A stretch of DNA of 18,971 nucleotides from DASXMX01 sp036794395 (GTDB taxonomy: Bacteria > Planctomycetota > Phycisphaerae > Tepidisphaerales > Tepidisphaeraceae). The position numbers and the translations under genes are program-made. The notes beneath the pieces are model-generated. The model worked only from the letters and a program-made list of their open reading frames with translations, was not told where the DNA came from and searched no databases. This document shows positions 5,892 through 15,044 of the stretch, one piece after another (the first letter of the stretch is position 1; each line of letters begins with the position of its first letter). The stretch is taken from positions 1 through 18,971 of the forward strand of contig DAIRGS010000132.1 of the NCBI GenBank assembly GCA_036794395.1. Reading direction: 5' to 3'.

Positions 5892-8330
5892 TCAGTGCCC
5901 GCGGCGCGTCAATCGCCGATTTCGAGAATTGCGGAACTTGGATTTTGCATCTTCTTGCGGGGTCGCGGGCGTGTCGATCACCGTTGAAGTTCGGGGAGAG
6001 CTGGATGTATTGGCCGGTGGCGATGTGATGGGCGACGGGGTGCTCACGGGAGGTGGGGCAACGGCCGCGGAGACGACGCTCGCGGTTACGGTCGCATTAA
6101 AATTCTTTTGAAGCAGTGTCGCGTCAGCCAGGGTGGTGGCGGTGTCGTAGTTGAAGTTGCCGATGTCCCACGCGGGGGAGTTGATGGCGAGATAGTTTCG
6201 CGCCAGCAGAATTGCGTCGGTGGAATTCACGGTGCGATCGAGGTTGGCATCGCCCATCAAGGTGTAGCGCAGCTCGATGGAGTTCGCCGGTTGTCCGACC
6301 ACGATTCCATCGGCGGCGTCGGCGTAGCCCACGCCGAATGTTGCGGCCGGCCCGCTGGCGGCGCTGGCGGATGTGATCGCGCCGTCGTTGGCGGAGGAGG
6401 TCCCGTTCCACGCGCCGCTGTTGTAGCCGTTGCGGAGATACTGCTGAATGAACGCCGCGGGGCTTGAGCCCGCAGTGTAGGTCAGATAGACGGTGCTCTG
6501 GCCGATTTCCAGCACGGTTCCGGCCAGGGGATTGATTGCCGGCAGGCCATTGATGGTAAATGCGCCGTTGAGGTGGAGCGCACGGGGCAGTGGATCGCCG
6601 TGGGAATAATCGAGGGTGATGGAGTCCGCGCCACCATTGCCATTAAGCGTCAGGCCGGCGGGCGATGTCATGAGGAACCGGCCGGTGGAGGTGCCAAGCG
6701 TCCAGTCGATGTGGAGGGCGTCAACGTCCTGAGCGAGGGTAAGCGTGTCGGCGGACGCGGTGCCGGTGAGGACGGTGGGCAGCGTGCGAAAAGATAGATT
6801 GGCGCTGGTGCTTGGCCCCGCAAGGTTGAAGGCCGAGAGGATGTATTGATAAGGGGCATCGGGCTCAATGCCCGTGTCGGTGTAGGTCGTGGCATTGGCG
6901 GGGAGAGTGACGATGAGCTGCCCGTTATCCGAAGCCAACTGGCGGACGAGCTTGTAGCCGGTCGCGTTGTTGGCGTTGTTTTGCCAGGTGAGCGTCACCT
7001 GGGTGCTGGTGACGTTCGAGAATTGAAAGTTGGTTGGCCCGGCTGGAGCAACGGGCGTGGTATTTCCGACAGGCCCGGCCGCGGGCGAGTCGCCGCCGGC
7101 GTTGCTGGCGACGACCTCGTAGCTGTAGCTCGTTCCGGGCATGAGGCCGCCATCGGGATAAGTGGTTACATTGCCGGGCACCTGGGCGATGAGCGTGTAG
7201 GTGCTGGGAGCGGTGAGCTTAAGAATATTGAAGTGATCGACGGGCTGCGTGCTTTGGGTCCAGCCCAGATCAAGCTCCGTGCCCGAGGCAGGGGTCACTG
7301 TGAAGTTGCCGGGCATTGCCGGGGGCGCGGGCAGCGGGGTGTAGCTCCAGGACAGCATATTCTGCGTGGAGGTTGAAGCGCCGGTGGATGCCGTGAAGCC
7401 GACGAAAGCGGTGGTTCCGCCGATCGTGCCCGGGATATCGATCGCGTAGCTGTGGGTAAAGACGGCGTGGGTGACGGTATCGGTTACGGTTTGCTGGACG
7501 GTGGTTCCATCGTAGTTGAGGGAAACCTGAACGACGTTGCCATTGCGCAGGAGCAAACCGCTGGAGGTCATGTCGAGGGAAGCGGAGCCGAAGGCGGGGG
7601 TAGCGCCGTTGATAAAGACGCCGGTGGAATCGGTGCCTTCGCCGGAGTTGCTGAAGATATCGAACTTGAGTGCAACGCTGGTTGCGATTCCGCCGTAGCC
7701 AAGGCCACTACCGTTAGCACCGACGGAAGTTGAACCGGCGCGTTGAATGGTAAAGGTGAGGCCCTCGGCCGTGGCGCTCGTCATCTGGAAGCTGAAGGCG
7801 GTGGTGAATCGTGTCACGGAGACGGCGGTTGCCGAGAACGCGCTGCTGGCACGATTGGTGTTGCCGTCGGTCAATCGAAGCGCTGAGCCGATGATGGAGG
7901 TTGCGGTGCCATTGAGTGCGAGCAGCGTCGCGGCGTTGGAGAAGCCCGACGAGAAATCCAGTACGGGCGTGGGGGAGAACGTGGTTGCAGAAGCAATGTT
8001 GGTATAGACCGAGTTCCCGACGCCATTGAATGCGCGCACGCGGAATGAGTATGCCACGCCGGGCGTAAGGCTTGTTAGCGAATAAGAATTGGTGGCAACG
8101 CCCGCGATCGCGACCTGCGACCAGTTATTGCCCCCGTCAGTGGAAAGCTCGATGAAAAAGCCCGATTCGTTATTGGAGTTATCCTGCCAACCGAGGTTGA
8201 CCTGTACGCCGGACACGGCGGTGGCGGTGAGATTTGTCGGGGCGGTCGGAGTGACGGTCGGCGGGACGAGCAAGCCGTAGATCACCAGAGAGTTGCTCGT
8301 GCCGACGTACACCTGCCCGTTGGACACCAT
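5892..8330 (-). CDS. C-terminal part of an interrupted PQQ-like/FN3/lectin surface protein
   Basis: Continues, in the same frame, the gene that starts at 10034 and is broken by TAG at 8522-8520; the frame is open from 8519 onward. From the first ATG (8330): end of the PQQ-like propeller (1-22), FN3 (30-117), L-type lectin-like domain (about 123-332, with ALKFDIFSNSGEGTDSTGVF), two FN3 domains (337-425, 429-515), the shared C-terminal module (519-749) with GDANLDRTVNSTD and GNFNYDTATTLAD, a Pro/Ser linker and the basic tail SRNRRLTRRGH. The ATG lies inside a conserved propeller stretch (NGQVYVGTSNSLVIYG) and has no ribosome site, so separate translation is unlikely. The segment is read as the downstream part of one 1380-codon gene. 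Stop codon TGA; next gene 39 bp on. Confidence 0.7.
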   Translation of the reverse strand: MVSNGQVYVGTSNSLVIYGLLVPPTVTPTAPTNLTATAVSGVQVNLGWQDNSNNESGFFIELSTDGGNNWSQVAIAGVATNSYSLTSLTPGVAYSFRVRAFNGVGNSVYTNIASATTFSPTPVLDFSSGFSNAATLLALNGTATSIIGSALRLTDGNTNRASSAFSATAVSVTRFTTAFSFQMTSATAEGLTFTIQRAGSTSVGANGSGLGYGGIATSVALKFDIFSNSGEGTDSTGVFINGATPAFGSASLDMTSSGLLLRNGNVVQVSLNYDGTTVQQTVTDTVTHAVFTHSYAIDIPGTIGGTTAFVGFTASTGASTSTQNMLSWSYTPLPAPPAMPGNFTVTPASGTELDLGWTQSTQPVDHFNILKLTAPSTYTLIAQVPGNVTTYPDGGLMPGTSYSYEVVASNAGGDSPAAGPVGNTTPVAPAGPTNFQFSNVTSTQVTLTWQNNANNATGYKLVRQLASDNGQLIVTLPANATTYTDTGIEPDAPYQYILSAFNLAGPSTSANLSFRTLPTVLTGTASADTLTLAQDVDALHIDWTLGTSTGRFLMTSPAGLTLNGNGGADSITLDYSHGDPLPRALHLNGAFTINGLPAINPLAGTVLEIGQSTVYLTYTAGSSPAAFIQQYLRNGYNSGAWNGTSSANDGAITSASAASGPAATFGVGYADAADGIVVGQPANSIELRYTLMGDANLDRTVNSTDAILLARNYLAINSPAWDIGNFNYDTATTLADATLLQKNFNATVTASVVSAAVAPPPVSTPSPITSPPANTSSSPRTSTVIDTPATPQEDAKSKFRNSRNRRLTRRGH

Positions 8331-8519
8331 GGGCGCGGTGAATTTGACGGCGGTGCCAAGGGCATCCCGGCTGGCGGCGGCCTGAGCGCTGGTCCAAAGT
8401 TCCTGTGAATAATTCGATGCGCTATACGCGCGCAGCTGGTTTGTGGAAACGGCGATGTTCCAAACGATGCCATTGGCGGTTCCATCGGCAGAAATCGAAT
8501 TGGTGGCTCCGCGGGAGCC

Positions 8520-8522
8520 CTA
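8520..8522 (-). other. In-frame TAG interrupting the PQQ-like/lectin gene
   Basis: The minus strand reads GAC TCC TAG GGC TCC CGC. The intact paralogue has GAT GTG TAC GGC TCG CGC at the same place, so a single C-to-G change would explain the stop. The frame continues without another stop to the natural end at 5892. It is a nonsense mutation, a sequencing or assembly error, or a site of amber readthrough; the sequence alone does not decide. The other six reading-frame ends in the window use TGA or TAA. Confidence 0.85.
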
Positions 8523-10034
8523 GGAGTCGGGGGATGCTCCGTCGATGGCGAGAATGGCATTAGAAAGCGTGAAACTCTTGGCGAAGTCATTTTGGCCGAC
8601 GTAATAAATCCGCGATTTCACTCCATCGAAAAAGAGAGACGGCGTGCCGTATGAGCCGCCGTTAGGCATGCCTGACAATTCCTGCACCACGTTGTCTGTG
8701 TTGGCGTCGTAGTGGCCCATGTTATCGCGGTCGATGACATAGATAAGGCCTTCCTTGCCCGCGCCGACGAGCAGGTTTGGATGGGTGCTGTTGCCGATGG
8801 TGACAGGCCCGATGGTTGCGGGTAGCACAAGGGGACCACCCGAACCCAAATCGGTGTCTGAAAAATTCAGATCCTGTTGATTGTGCGGCGTGAAGTAATC
8901 GACGACCTTGATACCCCAGCCATTGATGTTGGGATTTGCGGAGGTGAGAGTTGGGTCGACGGCCAATTTCAAAAATGAGTCGCCATAGTCGCCATTGACG
9001 GGGAATCCCTGGGCGTTAAGCGTGCCGTCGAACAGGCCGTTTCCGGTTTCGACATACATGAATCCCTGGGAATCGATGGCAATTTTGCCGCCGCCCTGCC
9101 AGATGCCGGAATCATCGCCATTGGGGTTGGCGTTGAACACCGCGGTGGCGGCCAAGGTGTTTTCGTCATATCCGAGAATCCAGCCGTGAAAGGGTAGAAC
9201 ATCTCCGTGCGAGGCAAATGCGAGATACACCTTTCCATTGTTGAGCGTGACCGCGGCCCGCTGAAGCTGGCGTAGGGCGTTGAAGATAATCGTCTGCTGA
9301 TTGTTGACGGTCACCGCGCCGTCCCCATTGCCCAGCACGGACGGGCCGGAGTTGTAGGTGAAGGTGTCGCTGGAGGATTGATAGGAGGTATCGCCGATGA
9401 CGATGCTGGTGAATGCACCGCTGTGGATGTCGACTTTATTAAGCGTGTAGATGAAGTGGGGATTGTTGGTGTTGCCGTCGACGACTTGCTTGGTGTTGGC
9501 GACGCAGTAGAGAAAGCCCGTGGCCGTGTCGATCGCGGGCGTGCTGGTGATGCCAATCTGGGGGTTGATGTCGTTGGAGTTGGCCTCGGATGCGACCGAG
9601 GAAACGGTCGTGACCGTGACAGACCCCGTCAGGCCCGGCGCGGGGACGAGGAATGTGTCCTGCCACAAAATGGCTCCGCTGTCGGCGTCGATGGCGTAGA
9701 GGGTGTCGTGCTCGGTGGCGACGTAAGTCACGTTGTGGATGCCGATCTGCGCGCCAGCGGTGACGTTCACTCCAGCCATGTAGAGCGGCTGGGCATACAC
9801 CTGGCCATCGACCGCGGTGGTGTGAAGCTTGCCGAACGTTGTGGAGTTGACGTTAACTGGAGTGAGGACGCTTTCATTGAGGTTTTGGCCCGTGCTGGCC
9901 GGGTCGTTGTGATACGAAGTCACGTTGACGGCGCTGAGAAGCAGTCGAGCTTCGAGGGATTCGATAGCCAGTGAAGCGTTCGAACGAAACGGCTTTCGCG
10001 CGCGGCGCGACGCCGTGCGGGGATCACGATACAT
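8520..10034 (-). CDS. N-terminal part of an interrupted PQQ-like/FN3/lectin surface protein
   Basis: 504 residues before a TAG stop. The LEPR-XLL-type motif SLEARLLLSA (25-34) follows a basic leader. A PQQ-like (BamB-like) beta-propeller follows, starting YHNDPASTGQNLNE and including YVATEHDTLYAIDADSGAILWQ, HGWILGYDE and LIYVIDRDNMG. This family is often labelled pyrrolo-quinoline quinone repeat protein, but no enzymatic residue set is evident. The ATG at 10034 is preferred over the one at 10073 because AGGAG (10044-10040) lies 5 bases before it. It is a close paralogue of the neighbour at 10203-14717, which reads through this position with a tyrosine codon (VYGSR against S-stop-GSR). The product is either a truncated propeller lacking the anchoring module or, with readthrough, a protein of about 1380 residues. 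Confidence 0.75.
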   Translation of the reverse strand: MYRDPRTASRRARKPFRSNASLAIESLEARLLLSAVNVTSYHNDPASTGQNLNESVLTPVNVNSTTFGKLHTTAVDGQVYAQPLYMAGVNVTAGAQIGIHNVTYVATEHDTLYAIDADSGAILWQDTFLVPAPGLTGSVTVTTVSSVASEANSNDINPQIGITSTPAIDTATGFLYCVANTKQVVDGNTNNPHFIYTLNKVDIHSGAFTSIVIGDTSYQSSSDTFTYNSGPSVLGNGDGAVTVNNQQTIIFNALRQLQRAAVTLNNGKVYLAFASHGDVLPFHGWILGYDENTLAATAVFNANPNGDDSGIWQGGGKIAIDSQGFMYVETGNGLFDGTLNAQGFPVNGDYGDSFLKLAVDPTLTSANPNINGWGIKVVDYFTPHNQQDLNFSDTDLGSGGPLVLPATIGPVTIGNSTHPNLLVGAGKEGLIYVIDRDNMGHYDANTDNVVQELSGMPNGGSYGTPSLFFDGVKSRIYYVGQNDFAKSFTLSNAILAIDGASPDS

Positions 10035-10039
10035 CACAA

Positions 10040-10044
10040 CTCCT
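10040..10044 (-). promoter_or_regulatory. Shine-Dalgarno site that fixes the start at 10034
   Basis: AGGAG on the minus strand is followed by TTGTG and then ATG. This ideal spacing supports initiation at 10034 and not at the upstream in-frame ATG at 10073, which has no purine-rich sequence before it. The three other large genes carry comparable sites: GGGAGGAG before 5852, GGAGGAA before 14717 and GAGGAG before 18488. Confidence 0.7.
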
Positions 10045-10202
10045 GGCAACCAGCGGCTTGCATCAAAACGCATGGATACATTGACAAGCGTTTGCGCAAA
10101 ACAAGCATTTTCTTAATGTTCTCCGATTTTACCGAACTCGTCTGCCTCATGGAGCGCATGTTTTCACAATTGATTTTAGACCAATCATAAATGGCGTTGT
10201 CT

Positions 10203-13200
10203 TTACCGATTGTGTGATTGTGCCGAGACTTTCGTGTTGATTTTGGGGAACTCCAATTGGATGACTTTCCGCTTGTTCGTGAGACGGTGAAGTCCTGTTT
10301 GCGATCCATCAAAATCGTCCGAAGTGGGGAGGGTTGTTGGTGCGACCGGTGTTGCTTGTGCGGTGGACGACACTGGCGGCAACGCCGATGCCGCGGCAAT
10401 TGGAACGGATGCAGGTTGGGCGCTGCCGGTCGCAGTGGCGTTGAAGTTCTTCTGAAGGAGCGTGGCATCGCTCATGTCGATGGTGGAATCGTAGTTGAAG
10501 TTGCCTAAATCCCACGCAGTCTTGCCGGCGGCCAGATAGTTCCGGGCCGTCGTTATCGAGTCCGTGGAATTCACGATGCGATCCAGATTTGTATCGCCCA
10601 TGAGCGTGTAGCGGAGCTCGATCGTATTGGCGGGTTGGCCGGAGACGAGTCCGTCGGCTGAATCGGCGTAGCCGATGCCGAATGTTCCGGCCGATCCGGT
10701 AGCAGCGGCAGACGAGGTGATCGCGCCGGTTGATACGCTCGCCGCTCCGTTCCATCCCCCTGCGTTGTATCCGTTCGTGAGGTACTGCTGAATCAATGCC
10801 GCAGGGCTGGCGCTACCGGCATAACTGATGAAGACGGTGCTTTGACCGATTTCTAGTTTCGTTCCAGCCAGGGGATTGGCGCTGGGCAGGTTATTGATCG
10901 TGAATGTGCCGTTGAGGTGAATGGTGGCAGGTAGTGGATTGCCGTTGAGATTGCTCAGAGTGATGAAGTCGTTTGATCCCGCGCCATTGATGGTCAGACC
11001 GGCAGGGTCGCCAATCAGGAGCTGGCCGGTGGTTGAGCCCAGCGTCCAATCGATGTGGAGGTGATCGGTGTTCTGGACCAGGGAGATGGTGTCAACGCCG
11101 GCGGTTGCGTTGATGGTGGTAGTCGAAACCGTGCCAGAGGACTCTGTTGTGCGATCGCCTTCACCGGTCGCGTCAGCCGCGGCCACTTGATAGTAGTAGG
11201 TTGCGCCGGGGGAAAGGCCGGTATCGGTGAATTGGGTGGTGAGAATTCCGGTTTGGATGGGCGTGGCGTTTTCGCCGCCGGGCGAAGTTCCGCGGTAGAT
11301 GTTGTAGCTTTCCGCGCCTTTGGGGGCGGTCCAGTTGAGTTGAATTCCGCCGGATTGTCCGATGGCGGTGAGCCCGGACGGGGCCGCTGGCAGCGTGATG
11401 ATGACCACCGTAATTCCGTCGCTGGGGCCGGCGATGTTGTAGGCATCGACCGTGTAGGCGTAGACGGAACCTGGCAGTAGCCCCGAATCGATAAACTGAG
11501 TGCTGTTGGCGGGCAGCGGCGAGAGCTGTATGGAGTTATCTGATTCAAGCTGGCGGGCGATTTTGTAGCCGGTTTCGTTGGTTGCGTTGTCGCGCCAGTT
11601 AAGGGTTGCGCCGGTGGCGGTGACGTTGGATTCGACGAGATTATCGGGGGCAAGTGGGGCATTGGGCGTGGTGCCGCTCGCCGGCCCGGCAACGGGCGAG
11701 CTGCCGCCGGCGTTGACGGCAACCACCTCGTAGGAATACGTCGTGTTTTCGGTCAATCCCCCATCGGGGTACATCGTTGCGGTGCCGGGTACCTGGGCGA
11801 TCTGCGTATATGTGCTGGGTGCCGTCAGGCGGAGGATGTTGAAATGATCGACGGGGGCCGAGGTCTGCGTCCAGGAGACGTCGAGTTCTGTTCCGGACGC
11901 GGGGGTAATCGTCAGATTTGATGGAGCGACGGGAGGATTGGGCAGCGGCGTGAAACTCCACGAAAGGACGCTTTGAGTTGCAGCCGAGCCTCCTGTGCCG
12001 GCGGTGAACCCGACGAATGCGGTGTTGGCGCCGACGATAGAAGGGATGTTCACCGTGTAGTTATGCGTGAAGCTTGCGTGGTTGACGGTATCGGTGACGG
12101 TTTCGTTGAGCGTGGTGCCGTCATAGCTGAGCGAGACGAGCATGACATTGCCATTTCGCAGAACGACACCGCTGCTGGTCATGTCGAATGAGCCGGCGCT
12201 GACGGAGGGATTGGCGCCGTTGGTAAAGACGCCAGTCGAATCGGTGCCCTCGCCGGCGTTGCTGAAGAGATCGAATTTGAGCGCTACGCTGGTTCCGATT
12301 CCGGTGGCGGGGCCGTAGCCCAGGCTCGATCCGTTGCCACCGAGGGCGGTCACCCCCGCGTTCTGGATGGTGAAGGTCATGCCGTCGGCAGTACCTAGCT
12401 GCTGTATCGCGAAGGTGCTGGTGAAGCGGTTGACGGAGACTGCCGTGGTGTAGAAGGCGCTACTGGCTTCGTTGGAGGCGCCATCGGTCAGTTGAAGGTT
12501 TGAGCCGACGATTTTATTTGCGGTGCCATTGAGTTGGAGCGATGCACCGGCTCCTGAGAAACCGTTGGAGAAGTTGACGGCCGGGGCTGGGCTGATGGTG
12601 GTTGCGCTGGCGGTGTTGGTGTAGGTGGAGTTTCCAATGGCATTGAACGCCTGCACGCGGAAAGTGTACGAGGTCGCGGGAGTTAAGCCGGAAACCAGAT
12701 ATGAGGTGACATTGGCGCTGGCGGTGAGCACGCGATTGAAAGTCGTGCCGTCGGTTGATTCCTCGATATAAAAACCCGCTTCGTTATTGGATTGATCCTG
12801 CCAGCTCAGGTTGATCTGCACGCCGGAGACGGCTAGCGCAGTGAGGTTCGTGGGTGCCGTTGGCGGTGTGGTGGGGGCCGAGAGCACTCCGTAAACGACC
12901 AGCGCGTTGCTGGTTCCGACGAAGACCTCGCCATTGGTGATCGTGGGCGTGGTGAACTTCAGCGCGGTGCCCAGTGCATCGCGGCTGCCGACTGCCTGCG
13001 CACTGGTCCACAGTTCCTGGCCATAGTTGCTGGCGTTGTAGGCGCGCAGCGTGTTGGTTCCCGGATCGATGTTCCAGGCGATTCCGTTGGCGGTGCCGTT
13101 GGCGGAGATGGAGGTGGTGGCGCAGCGCGAGCCGTACACATCGGTCGATACGCTGCTCAGGGCGAGGGTGGCGTTGGAGATGGTATAGCTCTTAGCGGTG

Positions 13201-14717
13201 GTGCTGACGGGAACGTAGTAAATGCGGGCGGCAGTTCCATCGTAGTAAAAGGCCGGCGTATCGTACGATCCGCCGCCACCCAGGCCGCTGAAAGTCTGCA
13301 CGACGTTGTCCGTCGTCGAGCTGTACTTGCCCATGTTGTCGCGATCGATGAGGTAGATAAGACCCTGTTTTCCTGCGCCGACCATCAGGTGTGGGTGTGT
13401 CCCGTTGCCGAGGGTGATTCCACCGATCGAGTCTGGAAGGATGATGGGCCCGCCCGATCCGAGATCCTGATCGGCCGACGAGAGGGCGGCCTGGTTGTGA
13501 GGGGTGAAATAATCAACCACTTTCATGCCCCAGCCGTTGATGTTGGGATTGGCGGCGGTGCTGTTGTCGACCTGGAGCTTGATGAAGGAATCTCCGTAGT
13601 CGCCATTGATGGGGAAGCCGTTGGCATCGAGCGTGGTGTCGAAGGTGCCGTTTCCGGTCATCACGTACATGAAGCCATTGGAATCAATGGCAAGCTTTCC
13701 GCCGGCCATCCAGATTCCATCACGGCTGTTGCTGGCGTTATTGGGATTATTTGGGTCTCCATCCGGAGCGGCGTTGAACACGGCACTGGGAGCCAGGGTG
13801 GTTTCGTTGTAGCCGAGAATCCACCCGTGATAGGGGTTGTTGTCGCCATGTGAAGCGAAGGCGAGATAGACGTTGCCGTTGTAGAGCGTGACCGCGGACC
13901 GATTCATCTGGCGGAGAGTGTTGAAATTGATGAGGTATTGCTGCGGGTTGGTGCCGGGGATGGCGACGCGCCCAGAACCAGCGGCCGCGGCGCCGGTAAC
14001 CGAATCCAGGATTGAAGGGCCGCTGTTAAAGGTGTAGGCGCCGCCGCTGAAAGTTGTGTCGCCGATGACGGTGCCCGTGAAAGTCCCGCTGGCGACGTTC
14101 ACCTTGTACAGGTTATAGACGTAGTGGGGAGAGGTGGCGACGCCATCGACGATTTGCTTGGTTTTGGCGGTGAGGTAGAGAAAGCCGTTGGCAGGATCGA
14201 TGGCGGGGGTGCTGGTGATGCCGATTTCCGGGTTGACGTCGTTGGAATTCACATCGGAATTGCTCACGGTGGACACGGTGACGGTGTGTCCGCCGGCGGT
14301 GAGGGCGGCTTCGGGCAGCAGGAGCGCATCCTGCCAGAGCACCGTTCCGGTATCGGCGTCAATAGCATAGAGACTGTCGTGCTCGGTTACGACGTACGAC
14401 ACGTTGTGAACACCCTGATGCGACCCGGCAGTGATGTTGACCCCAGCCATGTAAAGGGGCTGGGCGTAGGTCTGCCCGTCCACGGGGGTTGAAAAGAGCT
14501 TGCCGAAGGTGGAGGTATTTACATTCGAGAGGGTGAGGGCGGTTTCGGAAAGGTTTTGGCCCGTGCTGGCGGCGTCGTTGTGATAGCTCAGGACGTTGAC
14601 TGCGGTCAGCAGCATGCGCTGCTCGAGAGATTCTGTCAGAATGGGATTATTTCGGAGGTTTTTTTGCGTGGATCTGGCGCGGCAGGAGCCGCAGCTCTTT
14701 CGGGAATGGTGTCGCAT
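10203..14717 (-). CDS. Large secreted PQQ-like propeller, lectin-like and FN3 protein with dockerin-like C-terminus
   Basis: 1504 residues. Order: basic leader with LEPR-XLL-type motif SLEQRMLLTA (30-39); PQQ-like beta-propeller (about 42-612; YHNDAASTGQNLSE, YVVTEHDSLYAIDADTGTVLWQ, LIYLIDRDNMG); FN3 (619-707); L-type lectin-like domain (about 713-923; ALKFDLFSNAGEGTDSTGVF); three FN3 domains (928-1017, 1020-1108, 1110-1198); the shared C-terminal module (1202-1432) with GDTNLDRIVNSTD and GNFNYDSTIDMSD; an Ala/Pro/Ser/Thr linker; and a basic tail. The ATG has GGAGGAA 8 bases upstream. It is the intact paralogue of the TAG-interrupted gene downstream and has one more FN3 domain (1110-1198). 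Expected location is the cell surface or outside the cell; glycan binding is inferred from the lectin-like fold. No catalytic domain is recognised. Stop codon TAA. Confidence 0.85.
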   Translation of the reverse strand: MRHHSRKSCGSCRARSTQKNLRNNPILTESLEQRMLLTAVNVLSYHNDAASTGQNLSETALTLSNVNTSTFGKLFSTPVDGQTYAQPLYMAGVNITAGSHQGVHNVSYVVTEHDSLYAIDADTGTVLWQDALLLPEAALTAGGHTVTVSTVSNSDVNSNDVNPEIGITSTPAIDPANGFLYLTAKTKQIVDGVATSPHYVYNLYKVNVASGTFTGTVIGDTTFSGGAYTFNSGPSILDSVTGAAAAGSGRVAIPGTNPQQYLINFNTLRQMNRSAVTLYNGNVYLAFASHGDNNPYHGWILGYNETTLAPSAVFNAAPDGDPNNPNNASNSRDGIWMAGGKLAIDSNGFMYVMTGNGTFDTTLDANGFPINGDYGDSFIKLQVDNSTAANPNINGWGMKVVDYFTPHNQAALSSADQDLGSGGPIILPDSIGGITLGNGTHPHLMVGAGKQGLIYLIDRDNMGKYSSTTDNVVQTFSGLGGGGSYDTPAFYYDGTAARIYYVPVSTTAKSYTISNATLALSSVSTDVYGSRCATTSISANGTANGIAWNIDPGTNTLRAYNASNYGQELWTSAQAVGSRDALGTALKFTTPTITNGEVFVGTSNALVVYGVLSAPTTPPTAPTNLTALAVSGVQINLSWQDQSNNEAGFYIEESTDGTTFNRVLTASANVTSYLVSGLTPATSYTFRVQAFNAIGNSTYTNTASATTISPAPAVNFSNGFSGAGASLQLNGTANKIVGSNLQLTDGASNEASSAFYTTAVSVNRFTSTFAIQQLGTADGMTFTIQNAGVTALGGNGSSLGYGPATGIGTSVALKFDLFSNAGEGTDSTGVFTNGANPSVSAGSFDMTSSGVVLRNGNVMLVSLSYDGTTLNETVTDTVNHASFTHNYTVNIPSIVGANTAFVGFTAGTGGSAATQSVLSWSFTPLPNPPVAPSNLTITPASGTELDVSWTQTSAPVDHFNILRLTAPSTYTQIAQVPGTATMYPDGGLTENTTYSYEVVAVNAGGSSPVAGPASGTTPNAPLAPDNLVESNVTATGATLNWRDNATNETGYKIARQLESDNSIQLSPLPANSTQFIDSGLLPGSVYAYTVDAYNIAGPSDGITVVIITLPAAPSGLTAIGQSGGIQLNWTAPKGAESYNIYRGTSPGGENATPIQTGILTTQFTDTGLSPGATYYYQVAAADATGEGDRTTESSGTVSTTTINATAGVDTISLVQNTDHLHIDWTLGSTTGQLLIGDPAGLTINGAGSNDFITLSNLNGNPLPATIHLNGTFTINNLPSANPLAGTKLEIGQSTVFISYAGSASPAALIQQYLTNGYNAGGWNGAASVSTGAITSSAAATGSAGTFGIGYADSADGLVSGQPANTIELRYTLMGDTNLDRIVNSTDSITTARNYLAAGKTAWDLGNFNYDSTIDMSDATLLQKNFNATATGSAQPASVPIAAASALPPVSSTAQATPVAPTTLPTSDDFDGSQTGLHRLTNKRKVIQLEFPKINTKVSAQSHNR

Positions 14718-15044
14718 CTAGGGTGTTCCTCCGCTGAATATCCAAGGTGTTTGAACGACATCGAGTGCCCGGAGGAGCTGCAAAGGCCACAAATTTTTGC
14801 ACTCAGGCTAAGGCGGGGACGAGGGCGCGGCGCCGCCGCGCGCATCGGCATAGACTCCAAGCTCCGGGGGCCAACGGCCGCATGGAGTATAACGTGCTGA
14901 GTCGGGTTTTATTCATGGAATCTTCATCGACTTATCAGATGGTGGTTCATCCGATGCGAATTGCAGCGCACTGAGAATCCGGGGCGGCGCGGGGGCTTTG
15001 TGGTGTGGGGCAATACTTTGGGCTGGAAGCGGATTTAATGGATG
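14718..15044. other. Intergenic region with a weak candidate promoter
   Basis: No gene is supported here. On the minus strand a TATACT hexamer (14891-14886) could be a -10 box for the gene starting at 14717, giving a leader of about 160 bases, but no matching -35 is present 16-18 bp upstream. GCGGCGCCGC (14827-14836) is a perfect 10-bp palindrome in a GC-rich patch. No terminator with a U-tract is evident after the stop codon at 15045. Confidence 0.4.

Noticed and set aside
5892..8330. The frame from ATG 8330 as an independent gene
   Set aside because: It begins inside a conserved propeller strand, has no ribosome site and has no export signal; it is better read as the rest of the interrupted gene.
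10035..10073. Upstream ATG at 10073 as start of the PQQ-like gene
   Set aside because: It has no ribosome site, whereas the ATG at 10034 has AGGAG at ideal spacing and leads to the usual short basic leader.
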